Origin: Periplaneta americana
Lineage: Eukaryota; Arthropoda; Insecta; Blattodea; Blattidae
Assembly (NCBI RefSeq): GCF_040183065.1
Contig: NW_027185500.1
Location: 806,001 to 870,000, forward strand
Length of the DNA: 64,000 nucleotides
Reading direction: 5' to 3'
The translations under genes and the position numbers were made by a program. The notes under the pieces were generated by a model. The model did not search any database. It was given only the letters and a program-made list of their open reading frames with translations, and was not told the DNA's origin. This document shows, one piece after another, positions 1 to 11,585 of this stretch. The stretch's first letter is position 1. Each line of letters opens with the position of its first letter.

Positions 1-575
1 TTCCACCTCCACTGCTAGATCGCGTTCCATATCCCGTGCCAGAATGCATTCTACCTACTGTGCCATATCTCATTCCACCTCCACTGCCAGATCGAATTCC
101 ACCTCCAGCGACAGATGGCACTCCACCTCCCGTGCTAGATCGCATTCTACCTCCAGTGCCAGATCGCGTGCCATATCCCGTGCCACATCCCGCGCCAGAT
201 CGCATTCTACCTCCTCTGCTAGATCGCGTTCCATATCCCGTGCCAGATTGCATTCCACCTACCGTGCCATATCTCATTCCTCCTCCATTGCCAGATCGCA
301 ATCCACCTCCCATGTCAGATCGCATTCCACCTCATGTGCCGCATCGCAATCCACCTCCTTTAGCAGATCGCGTGTCATATCCCGTGCCAGATCGAATTCC
401 ACGTCCAGCGCCAGATGGCACTCCACGTCCCGTGCTAGATCGCATTTTACCTCCAGTGCCAGATCGCGTGCCATATCCCGTACCAAATCCTGCGCCAGAT
501 CGCATACCACCTCTCGTGCCAGATCGCATTCTACCTCCTCTGCTAGATCGCTTTCTATATCCCGTGCCAGATTGC
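1..575. repeat. Diverged left block, 300-bp internal repeat built on half-monomers
   Basis: This stretch is made of the same monomers but does not follow the standard HOR order. A run containing agatggcactccac, then gtgctagatcgc, then gtgccagatcgcgtgcc appears near 112 and again near 412, an offset of 300 bp, or 12.5 monomers. Each copy contains a 36-bp element (168-203 and 468-503) in which one 12-bp half-monomer is missing, so the offset is a multiple of 12 and not of 24. The block resembles segment B monomers mixed with segment A ones. It may be an older or marginal part of the array, or the product of a local rearrangement. Confidence 0.8.
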
Positions 576-3500
576 ATTCCACCTACCGTGCCATATCTCA
601 TTCCTCCTCCACCGCCAGATCGCATTCCGCCTCCCCCGCCATATCTCATTCCACCGCCACTTCCAGATCGCATTCCACCTCCCCCGCCATATCTCATTCC
701 ACCGCCACTTCCAGATCGCATTCCACCTCCCGTGCCAGGTCGCATACCACCTCCCGTGCCAGATCGCATTCTACCTCCTCTAGTAGATCGCGTTCCATAT
801 CCCGTGCCAGATTGCATTCCACCTACCGTGCCATATCTCATTCCTCCTCCACTGCCAGATCGCATTCCGCCTCCCCCGCCATATCTCATTCCACCGCCAC
901 TTCCAGATCGCATTCCACCTCCCCCGCCATATCTCATTCCACCGCCACTTCCAGATCGCATTCCACCTCCCGTGCCAGATCGCATACCTCCTCCCGTGCC
1001 AGATCGCATTCCGCCTCCCCCACCATATCTCATTCCACCGCCACTTCCAGATCGCATTCCACCTCCCCCGCCATATCTCATTCCACCGCCACTTCCAGAT
1101 CGCATTCCACCTACCGTGCCATATCTCATTCCTCCTCCACCGCCAGATCGCATTCCGCCTCCCCCGCCATATCTCATTCCACCGCCACTTCCAGATCGCA
1201 TTCCACCTCCCCCGCCATATCTCATTCCACCGCCACTTCCAGATCGCATTCCACCTCCCGTGCCAGATCGCATACCACCTCCCGTGCCAGATCGCATTCT
1301 ACCTCCTCTACTAGATCGCGTTCTATATCCCGTGCCAGATTGCATTCCACCTACCGTGCCATATCTCATTCCTCCTCCACCGCCAGATCGCATTCCGCCT
1401 CCCCCGCCATATCTCATTCCACCGCCACTTCCAGATCGCATTCCACCTCCCCCGCCATATCTCATTCCACCGCCACTTCCAGATCGCATTCCACCTACCG
1501 TGCCATATCTCATTCCTCCTCCACCGCCAGATCGCATTCCGCCTCCCCCGCCATATCTCATTCCACCGCCACTTCCAGATCGCATTCCACCTCCCCCGCC
1601 ATATCTCATTCCACCGCCACTTCCAGATCGCATTCCACCTCCCGTGCCAGATCGCATACCTCCTCCCGTGCCAGATCGCATTCCGCCTCCCCCGCCATAT
1701 CTCATTCCACCGCCACTTCCAGATCGCATGCCACCTCCCCCGCCATATCTCATTCCACCGCCACTTCCAGATCGCATTCCACCTACCGTGCCATATATCA
1801 TTCCTCCTCCACCGCCAGATCGCATTCCGCCTCCCCCGCCATATCTCATTCCACCGCCACTTCCAGATCGCATTCCACCTCCCCCGCCATATCTCATTCC
1901 ACCGCCACTTCCAGATCGCATTCCACCTCCCGTGCCAGATCGCATACCACCTCCCGTGCCAGATCGCATTCTACCTCCTCTACTAAATCGCGTTATATAT
2001 CCCGTGCCAGATTGCATTCCTCCTACCGTGCCATATCTCATTCCTCCTCCACCGCCAGATCGCATTCCGCCTCCCCCGCCATATCTCATTCCACCGCCAC
2101 TTCCAGATCGCATTCCACCTCCCCCGCCATATCTCATTCCACCGCCACTTCCAGATCGCATTCCACCTCCCGTGCCAGATCGCATTCCACCTCACGTGCC
2201 GCATCGCAATCCACCTCCTTTAGCAGATCGCGTGTCATATCCCGTCCCAGATCGAATTCCACCTCCCGTGCCAGATCGCGTGCCGTATCCAGTGCCAGAT
2301 CGCATGCCGTATCCCGTGCCAGAACGCTATTCCGCCTCCCGTGCCAGAACGCATTCCACTTCCCGTGCCAGATGTCATTCTACCTCCTCTGCTAGATCGC
2401 GTTCCATTTCCCGTGCCAGATCGCATTCCACCTCCCGTGCCAGATCGCGTGCCGTATGCAGTGCCAGATCGCGTGCCATATCCCGTGCCAGATCGTATTC
2501 CACCTCCGGTGCCAGATCGCATTCCACCTCCCTTGCCAGAACGCATTCCAACTCCCATGCCAGATCGCGTGTCATATCCCGTGCCAGATCGCGTTCCATA
2601 TCCCCTGCCAGTTCGCATTCCTCATCCCGTTCCATATCGCGTGCCTTATCCCGTGCCAGATCGAATTCCAGCTCCAGCGCCAGATGGCACTCCACCTCCC
2701 GTGCCAGATCGCGTGCCATATCCCGTGCCACATCGAATGCCACATCCCGTTCCAGATCGCATTCCACTTCCCGTGCCAGATCGCATTCCACCTCCCGAGC
2801 CAGATCGCGTGCCGTATCCAGTGCCAGATCGCGTACCATATCCCGTGCCAGAACGCATTCCGCCTCGCGTGCCAGAACGCATTCCACATCCCCTGCCAGA
2901 TTGCAATCCTCTTCCAGAGCCAAATCGCATTCCAATTCCCGTGTCAGATCGCGTTCCATATCCCGTGCCAGATCGCATTCCAACTCCCGTACTAGACCGC
3001 ATTCCACCTTACATGCGAGGTCGCATTCCACCTCTCGTGTCAGATTGCATTCCACCTCCCGTACCATATCGCGTGCCATACCCCGTGCCAAATCTCAATC
3101 CACCTCCCCTGCTAGATCTAATTCCACCTCCCGTGCCAGATGGCACTCCACCTCCCGTGCCAGATCGCGTGCCGTATCCAGTGCCAGATCGCGTGCCATA
3201 TCCCGTGCCAGGTCCTATTCCACCTCCGGTGCCAGTTCGCATTCCACATCCCTTGCCAGATCGCATTCCAACTCCCTTGCCAAATCGCGTGTCATATCCC
3301 GTGCCAGATCGCGTGGCATATCCTCTGGCAGTTCGCATTCCTCATCCCGTGCCATATCGCGTGCATTACCCCGTGCCAGATCGAACTCCACCTCCAGCGC
3401 CAGATGGCACACCACCTCCCGTGCCAGATCGCATTCCACCTCCCGTGACAGATCGCGTGCCGTATCCAGTGCCAGATCGCGTGCCAGATCCCGTGCCAGG

Positions 3501-3959
3501 TCCTATTCCACCTCCGGTGCCAGATCGCATTCCACCTCCCTTGCCAGATCGCATTCCAACTCCCTTGCCAGATCGCGTGTCATATCCCGTGCCAGATCGC
3601 GTGGCATATCCTCTGGCAGTTCGCATTGCTCATCCCGTGCCATATCGCGTGCCTTATCCCGTGCCAGATCGAACTCCACCTCCAGCGCCAGATGGCACTT
3701 CACCTCCCGTGCTAGATCGCATTCTACCTCCCGTGCCAGATCTCATTCTACCTCCTCTGCTAGATCGCGTTCCATATCCCGTGCCAGAATGCATTCTACT
3801 TCCCGTCACATATCACATTCCACCTCCCATACCAGATCGCATTTCACCTTCCGTGACAGATCGCATTCCTCCTCCCGCACCAGATCGCGTGCCATATGCC
3901 GCTCCAGATCGCATTACACCTCCCGTTCCAGATCGCATTCCACCTCCCGTCTCATTCGC
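576..3959. repeat. HOR copy H1 (segment A 576-2327, segment B 2328-3959)
   Basis: H1 is the first recognisable higher-order unit. Segment A is 1,752 bp (73 monomers, 3 fewer than usual) and its 144-bp blocks are slightly reordered at the left end. Segment B is 1,632 bp, 24 bp shorter than standard. It lacks the gtgctagatcat monomer that sits at about 6158 in H2 and in later copies. It ends at the 23-bp monomer 3937-3959. This copy carries more private differences than those after 19.7 kb. Confidence 0.85.
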
Positions 3960-6900
3960 ATACCACCTTCCGTACCACATCGCATTCCACCTCCCGTGCC
4001 AGATCGCATTCCTCCTCACGTGCAACATCGCAATCCACCTCCTTCAGCAGATCGCGTTCCATATCCCGTGCCAGATTGCATTGCACCTACCGTGCCATAT
4101 CTCATTCCACCGCCACTTCCAGATCGCATTCCACCTACCGTGCCATATCTCATTCCTCCTCCACCGCCAGATCGCATTCCGCCTCCCCCGCCATATCTCA
4201 TTCCACCGCCACTTACAGATCGCATTCCACCTCCCCCGCCATATCTCATTCCACCGCCACTTCCAGATCGCATTCCACCTCCCGTGCCAGATCGCATACC
4301 TCCTCCCGTGCCAGATCGCATTCCGCCTCCCCCTCCATATCTCATTCCACCGCCACTTCCAGATCGCATTCCACCTCCCCCGCCATATCTCATTCCACCG
4401 CCACTTCCAGATCGCATTCCACCTACCGTGCCATATCTCATTCCTCCTCCACCGCCAGATCGCATTCCGCCTCCCCCGCCATATCTCATTCCACCGCCAC
4501 TTCCAGATCGCATTCCACCTCCCCCGCCATATCTCATTCCACCGCCACTTCCAGATCGCATTCCACCTCCCGTGCCAGATCGCATACCACCTCCCGTGCC
4601 AGATCGCATTCTACCTCCTCTACTAGATCGCGTTCTATATCCCGTGCCAGATTGCATTCCACCTACCGTGCCATATCTCATTCCTCCTCCACCGCCAGAT
4701 CGCATTCCGCCTCCCCCGCCATATCTCATTCCACCGCCACTTCCAGATCGCATTCCACCTCCCCCGCCATATCTCATTCCACCGCCACTTCCAGATCGCA
4801 TTCCACCTACCGTGCCATATCTCATTCCTCCTCCACCGCCAGATCGCATTCCGCCTCCCCCGCCATATCTCATTCCACCGCCACTTCCAGATCGCATTCC
4901 ACCTCCCCCGCCATATCTCATTCCACCGCCACTTCCAGATCGCATTCCACCTACCGTGCCATATCTCATTCCTCCTCCACCGCCAGATCGCATTCCGCCT
5001 CCCCCGCCATATCTCATTCCACCGCCACTTCCAGATCGCATTCCACCTCCCCCGCCATATCTCATTCCACCGCCACTTCCAGATCGCATTCCACCTCCCG
5101 TGCCAGATCGCATACCTCCTCCCGTGCCAGATCGCATTCCGCCTCCCCCGCCATATCTCATTCCACCGCCACTTCCAGATCGCATTCCACCTCCCCCGCC
5201 ATATCTCATTCCACCGCCACTTCCAGATCGCATTCCACCTACCGTGCCATATCTCATTCCTCCTCCACCGCCAGATCGCATTCCGCCTCCCCCGCCATAT
5301 CTCATTCCACCGCCACTTCCAGATCGCATTCCACCTCCCCCGCCATATCTCATTCCACCGCCACTTCCAGATCGCATTCCACCTCCCGTGCCAGATCGCA
5401 TACCACCTCCCGTGCCAGATCGCATTCTACCTCCTCTACTAAATCGCGTTATATATCCCGTGCCAGATTGCATTCCACCTACCGTGCCATATCTCATTCC
5501 TCCTCCACCGCCAGATCGCATTCCGCCTCCCCCGCCATATCTCATTCCACCGCCACTTCCAGATCGCATTCCACCTCCCCCGCCATATCTGATTCCACCG
5601 CCACTTCCAGATCGCATTCCACCTCCCGTGCCAGATCGCATTCCACCTCACGTGCCGCATCGCAATCCACCTCCTTTAGCAGATCGCGTGTCATATCCCG
5701 TCCCAGATCGAATTCCACCTCCCGTGCCAGATCGCGTGCCGTATCCAGTGCCAGATCGCATGCCGTATCCCGTGCCAGAACGCTATTCCGCCTCCCGTGC
5801 CAGAACGCATTCCACTTCCCGTGCCAGATGGCATTCTACCTCCTCTGCTAGATCGCGTTCCATTTCCCGTGCCAGATCGCATTCCACCTCCCGTGCCAGA
5901 TCGCGTGCCGTATGCAGTGCCAGATCGCGTGCCATATCCCGTGCCAGATCGTATTCCACCTCCGGTGCCAGATCGCATTCCACCTCCCTTGCCAGAACGC
6001 ATTCCAACTCCCATGCCAGATCGCGTGTCATATCCCGTGCCAGATCGCGTTCCATATCCCCTGCCAGTTCGCATTCCTCATCCCGTTCCATATCGCGTGC
6101 CTTATCCCGTGCCAGATCGAATTCCAGCTCCAGCGCCAGATGGCACTCCACCTCCCGTGCTAGATCATATACTACCTCCCGTGCCAGATCGCGTGCCATA
6201 TCCCGTGCCACATCGAATGCCACATCCCGCGCCAGATCGCATTCCACTTCCCGTGCCAGATCGCATTCCACCTCCCGAGCCAGATCGCGTGCCGTATCCA
6301 GTGCCAGATCGCGTACCATATCCCGTGCCAGAACGCATTCCGCCTCGCGTGCCAGAACGCATTCCACATCCCCTGCCAGATTGCAATCCTCTTCCAGAGC
6401 CAAATCGCATTCCAATTCCCGTGTCAGATCGCGTTCCATATCCCGTGCCAGATCGCATTCCAACTCCCGTACTAGACCGCATTCCACCTTACATGCGAGG
6501 TCGCATTCCACCTCTCGTGTCAGATTGCATTCCACCTCCCGTACCATATCGCGTGCCATACCCCGTGCCAAATCTCAATCCACCTCCCCTGCTAGATCTA
6601 ATTCCACCTCCCGTGCCAGATCGCACTCCACCTCCCGTGCCAGATCGCGTGCCGTATCCAGTGCCAGATCGCGTGCCATATCCCGTGCCAGGTCCTATTC
6701 CACCTCCGGTGCCAGTTCGCATTCCACCTCCCTTGCCAGATCGCATTCCAACTCCCTTGCCAAATCGCGTGTCATATCCCGTGCCAGATCGCGTGGCATA
6801 TCCTCTGGCAGTTCGCATTCCTCATCCCGTGCCATATCGCGTGCATTACCCCGTGCCAGATCGAACTCCACCTCCAGCGCCAGATGGCACACCACCTCCC

Positions 6901-7439
6901 GTGCCAGATCGCATTCCACCTCCCGTGACAGATCGCGAGCCGTATCCAGTGCCAGATCGCGTGCCAGATCCCGTGCCAGGTCCTATTCCACCTCCGGTGC
7001 CAGATCGCATTCCACCTCCCTTGCCAGATCGCATTCCAACTCCCTTGCCAGTTCGCGTGTCATATCCCGTGCCAGATCGCGTGGCATATCCTCTGGCAGT
7101 TCGCATTGCTCATCCCGTGCCATATCGCGTGCCTTATCCCGTGCCAGATCGAACTCCACCTCCAGCGCCAGATGGCACTTCACCTCCCGTGCTAGATCGC
7201 ATTCTACCTCCCGTGCCAGATCTCATTCTACCTCCTCTGCTAGATCGCGTTCCATATCCCGTGCCAGAATGCATTCTACTGCCCGTCACATATCACATTC
7301 CACCTCCCATACCAGATCGCATTTCACCTTCCGTGACAGATCGCATTCCTCCTCCCGCACCAGATCGCGTGCCATATGCCGCTCCAGATCGCATTACACC
7401 TCCCGTTCCAGATCGCATTCCACCTCCCGTCTCATTCGC
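3960..7439. repeat. HOR copy H2, full length 3,480 bp
   Basis: H2 is the cleanest early reference copy. Segment A spans 3960-5783 (76 monomers) and segment B spans 5784-7439 (69 monomers, counting the 25-bp and 23-bp ones). The +1 monomer lies at 5784-5808 and the -1 monomer at 7417-7439. All standard blocks are present: seven 144-bp six-mers plus shorter four-monomer versions in segment A, and the ordered series of distinct monomers in segment B. Confidence 0.92.
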
Positions 7440-7607
7440 ATACCACCTTCCGTACCACATCGCATTCCACCTCCCGTGCCAGATCGCATTCCTCCTCACG
7501 TGCTACATCGCAATCCACCTCCTTCAGCAGATCGCGTTCCATATCCCGTGCCAGATTGCATTGCACCTACCGTGCCATATCTCAATCCACCGCCACTTCC
7601 AGATCGC

Positions 7608-7799
7608 ATTCCACTTACCGTGCCATATCTCATTCCTCCTCCACCGCCAGATCGCATTCCGCCTCCCCCGCCATATCTCTTTCCACCGCCACTTCCAGAT
7701 CGCATTCCACCTACCGTGCCATATCTCATTCCTCCTCCACCGCCAGATCGCATTCCGCCTCCCCCGCCATATCTCTTTCCACCGCCACTTCCAGATCGC
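7608..7799. repeat. 96-bp local tandem duplication carrying a private variant
   Basis: Two adjacent four-monomer blocks, 7608-7703 and 7704-7799, both carry the variant atctctttcc in place of atctcattcc (T at 7680 and at 7776, exactly 96 bp apart). I saw this variant in no other HOR copy. The mutation therefore came first and a local four-monomer duplication followed, a dated example of short-range expansion. Confidence 0.85.
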
Positions 7800-8238
7800 A
7801 TTCCACCTCCCCCGCCATATCTCATTCCACCGCCACTTCCAGATCGCATTCCACCTCCCGTGCCAGATCGCATACCTCCTCCCGTGCCAGATCGCATTCC
7901 GCCTCCCCCACCATATCTCATTCCACCGCCACTTCCAGATCGCATTCCACCTCCCCCGCCATATCTCATTCCACCGCCACTTCCAGATCGCATTCCACCT
8001 ACCGTGCCATATCTCATTCCTCCTCCACCGCCAGATCGCAATCCGCCTCCCCCGCCATATCTCATTCCACCGCCACTTCCAGATCGCATTCCACCTCCCC
8101 CGCCATATCTCATTCCACCGCCACTTCCAGATCGCATTCCACCTCCCGTGCCAGATCGCATACCACCTCCCGTGCCAGATCGCATTCTACCTCCTCTACT
8201 AGATCGCGTTCTATATCCCGTGCCAGATTGCATTCCAC

Positions 8239-8307
8239 CTGGTTTATTTATTATTTTTATTTTGTTGGTTATTTTTGTTATAGTTGGTGTTGCTTTTTTA
8301 ACTTTAC
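8239..8307 (-). other. 69-bp AT-rich insertion with spliceosomal-intron-like ends on the minus strand
   Basis: This is the only non-repeat DNA in the window. Other copies read cattccacctaccgtgcc here. This copy has 69 extra bases, about 20% G+C in the unique part, between cattccacct and accgtgcc. The insert is flanked by a 4-bp direct repeat, ACCT (AGGT on the minus strand), which looks like a target-site duplication. On the minus strand the insert can be placed as AG|GTAAAGTT ... AACCAG|GT, that is, GT-AG ends at a protosplice AG|GT site, with an internal ACTATAAC that loosely resembles a branch point. It is 23 codons long and stop-free on the minus strand. On the plus strand it encodes a run of hydrophobic residues, as T-rich DNA does. 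The insertion itself is certain. The intron or introner reading is inference, and filler DNA captured during break repair is a real alternative. Confidence 0.5.
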
Positions 8308-9329
8308 CTACCGTGCCATATCTCATTCCTCCTCCACCGCCAGATCGCATTCCGCCTCCCCCGCCATATCTCATTCCACCGCCACTTCCAGATCGCATTC
8401 CACCTCCCCCGCCATATCTCATTCCACCGCCACTTCCAGATCGCATTCCACCTACCGTGCCATATCTCATTCCTCCTCCACCGCCAGATCGCATTCCGCC
8501 TCCCCCGCCATATCTCATTCCACCGCCACTTCCAGATCGCATTCCACCTCCCCCGCCATATCTCATTCCACCGCCACTTCCAGATCGCATTCCAACTACC
8601 GTGCCATATCTCATTCCTCCTCCACCGCCAGATCGCATTCCGCCTCCCCCGCCATATCTCATTCCACCGCCACTTCCAGATCGCATTCCACCTCCCCCGC
8701 CATATCTCATTCCACCGCCACTTCCAGATCGCATTCCACCTCCCGTGCCAGATCGCATACCTCCTCCCGTGCCAGATCGCATTCCGCCTCCCCCGCCATA
8801 TCTCATTCCACCGCCACTTCCAGATCGCATTCCACCTCCCCCGCCATATCTCATTCCACCGCCACTTCCAGATCGCATTCCACCTACCGTGCCATATCTC
8901 ATTCCTCCTCCACCGCCAGATCGCATTCCGCCTCCCCCGCCATATCTCATTCCACCGCCACTTCCAGATCGCATTCCACCTCCCCCGCCATATCTCATTC
9001 CACCGCCACTTCCAGATCGCATTCCACCTCCCGTGCCAGATCGCATACAACCTCCCGTGCCAGATCGCATTCTACCTCCTCTAAATCGCGTTATATATCC
9101 CGTGCCAGATTGCATTCCACCTACCGTGCCATATCTCATTCCTCCTCCACCGCCAGATCGCATTCCGCCTCCCCCGCCATATCTCATTCCACCGCCACTT
9201 CCAGATCACATTCCACCTCCCCCGCCATATCTCATTCCACCGCCACTTCCAGATCGCATTCCACCTCCCGTGCCAGATCGCGTGCCGTATCCAGTGCCAG
9301 ATCGCATGCCGTATCCCGTGCCAGAACGC

Positions 9330-9985
9330 TATTCCGCCTCCCGTGCCAGAACGCATTCCACTTCTCGTGCCAGATGGCATTCTACCTCCTCTGCTAGATC
9401 GCGTTCCATTTCCCGTGCCAGATCGCATTCCACCTCCCGTGCCAGATCGCGTGCCGTATGCAGTGCCAGATCGCGTGCCATATCCCGTGCCAGATCGTAT
9501 TCCACCTCCGGTGCCAGATCGCATTCCAACTCCCTTGCCAAATCGCGTGTAATATCCCGTGCCAGATCGCGTGGCATATCCTCTGGCAGTTCGCATTCCT
9601 CATCCCGTGCCATATCGCGTGCATTACCCCGTGCCAGATCGAACTCCACCTCCAGCGCCAGATGGCACACCACCTCCCGTGCCAGATCGCATTCCACCTC
9701 CCGTGACAGATCGCGTGCCGTATCCAGTGCCAGATCGCGTGCCAGATCCCGTGCCAGGTCCTATTCCACCTCCGGTGCCAGATCGCATTCCACCTCCCTT
9801 GCCAGATCGCATTCCAACTCCCTTGCCAGATCGCGTGTCATATCCCGTGCCAGATCGCGTGGCATATCCTCTGGCAGTTCGCATTGCTCATCCCGTGCCA
9901 TATCGCGTGCCTTATCCCGTGCCAGATCGAACTCCACCTCCAGCGCCAGATGGCACTTCACCTCCCGTGCTAGATCGCATTCTAC
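9330..9985. repeat. Partial, internally deleted extra copy of segment B
   Basis: This stretch begins with the normal 25-bp opening monomer of segment B. At about 9525 it jumps from early-B sequence (as at 5967 in H2) to mid-B sequence (as at 6735), joined inside the shared ccagatcgcattcca; this removes 768 bp (32 monomers). It then runs to the late-B monomers (cacttcacctcccgtgctag) and at about 9980-10010 jumps back to early B within shared cctctgctagatcgcg. The second B that follows therefore lacks its own 25-bp opener. The pattern fits unequal exchange between misaligned B segments. Junction positions are accurate to a few tens of bases. Confidence 0.85.
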
Positions 9986-11585
9986 CTCCTCTGCTAGATC
10001 GCGTTCCATTTCCCGTGCCAGATCGCATTCCACCTCCCGTGCCAGATCGCGTGCCGTATGCAGTGCCAGATCGCGTGCCATATCCCGTGCCAGATCGTAT
10101 TCCACCTCCGGTGCCAGATCGCATTCCACCTCCCTTGCCAGAACGCATTCCAACTCCCATGCCAGATCGCGTGTCATATCCCGTGCCAGATCGCGTTCCA
10201 TATCCCCTGCCAGTTCGCATTCCTCATCCCGTTCCATATCGCGTGCCTTATCCCGTGCCAGATCGAATTCCAGCTCCAGCGCCAGATGGCACTCCACCTC
10301 CCGTGCTAGATCATATACTACCTCCCGTGCCAGATCGCGTACCATATCCCGTGCCACATCGAATGCCACATCCCGCGCCAGATCGCATTCCACTTCCCGT
10401 GCCAGATCGCATTCCACCTCCCGAGCCAGATCGCGTGCCGTATCCAGTGCCAGATCGCGTACCATATCCCGTGCCAGAACGCGTTCCGCCTCGCGTGCCA
10501 GAACGCATTCCACATCCCCTGCCAGATTGCAATCCTCTTCCAGAGCCAAATCGCATTCCAATTCCCGTGTCAGATCGCGTTCCATATCCCGTGCCAGATC
10601 GCATTCCAACTCCCGTACTAGACCGCATTCCACCTTACATGCGAGGTCGCATTCCACCTCTCGTGTCAGATTGCATTCCACCTCCCGTACCATATCGCGT
10701 GCCATACCCCGTGCCAAATCTCAATCCACCTCCCCTGCTAGATCTAATTCCACCTCCCGTGCCAGATGGCACTCCACCTCCCGTGCCAGATCGCGTGCCG
10801 TATCCAGTGCCAGATCGCGTGCCATATCCCGTGCCAGGTCCTATTCCACCTCCGGTGCCAGTTCGCATTCCACCTCCCTTGCCAGATCGCATTCCAACTC
10901 CCTTGCCAAATCGCGTGTCATATCCCGTGCCAGATCGCGTGGCATATCCTCTGGCAGTTCGCATTCCTCATCCCGTGCCATATCGCGTGCATTACCCCGT
11001 GCCAGATCGAACTCCACCTCCAGCGCCAGATGGCACACCACCTCCCGTGCCAGATCGCATTCCACCTCCCGTGACAGATCGCGTGCCGTATCCAGTGCCA
11101 GATCGCGTGCCAGATCCCGTGCCAGGTCCTATTCCACCTCCGGTGCCAGATCGCATTCCACCTCCCTTGCCAGATCGCATTCCAACTCCCTTGCCAGATC
11201 GCGTGTCATATCCCGTGCCAGATCGCGTGGCATATCCTCTGGCAGTTCGCATTGCTCATCCCGTGCCATATCGCGTGCCTTATCCCGTGCCAGATCGAAC
11301 TCCACCTCCAGCTCCAGATGGCACTTCACCTCCCGTGCTAGATCGCATTCTACCTCCCGTGCCAGATCTCATTCTACCTCCTCTGCTAGATCGCGTTCCA
11401 TATCCCGTGCCAGAATGCATTCTACTTCCCGTCACATATCACATTCCACCTCCCATACCAGATCGCATTTCACCTTCCGTGACAGATCGCATTCCTCCTC
11501 CCGCACCAGATCGCGTGCCATATGCCGCTCCAGATCGCATTACACCTCCCGTTCCAGATCGCATTCCACCTCCCGTCTCATTCGC

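Larger units (their letters stand above)
7440..11585. repeat. HOR copy H3, rearranged and enlarged to 4,146 bp
   Basis: H3 is 666 bp longer than standard. Segment A (7440-9329) carries a 96-bp tandem duplication (7608-7799), the 69-bp non-repeat insertion (8239-8307), a 3-bp deletion near 9080 and a 96-bp deletion near 9260. The last removes the four monomers that contain gtgccgcatcgc and tttagcagatcgc in other copies. Segment B (9330-11585) consists of an internally deleted partial B (9330 to about 9985) followed by a second B that starts again and runs to the -1 monomer, a net gain of 600 bp (25 monomers). These events add up to the observed length: 69 - 3 + 96 - 96 + 600 = 666. Confidence 0.9.

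Noticed and set aside
4016..5641. Minus-strand glycine-rich open frame (MRSGSGGGMRYG-type, about 541 codons per HOR) as a structural protein gene
   Set aside because: It recurs in each HOR as a shadow of segment A, starts and ends at arbitrary variant monomers, and is simply the reverse reading of the same satellite.
8239..8307. Miniature transposon with terminal inverted repeats
   Set aside because: The ends (ggttta... and ...aacttt) are not inverted repeats of each other. Only the 4-bp ACCT direct repeat is present.
8230..8312. Transmembrane segment encoded by the insertion (GLFIIFILLVIF... in a plus frame)
   Set aside because: T-rich DNA encodes hydrophobic residues in most frames. There is no support for the host frame being a gene.
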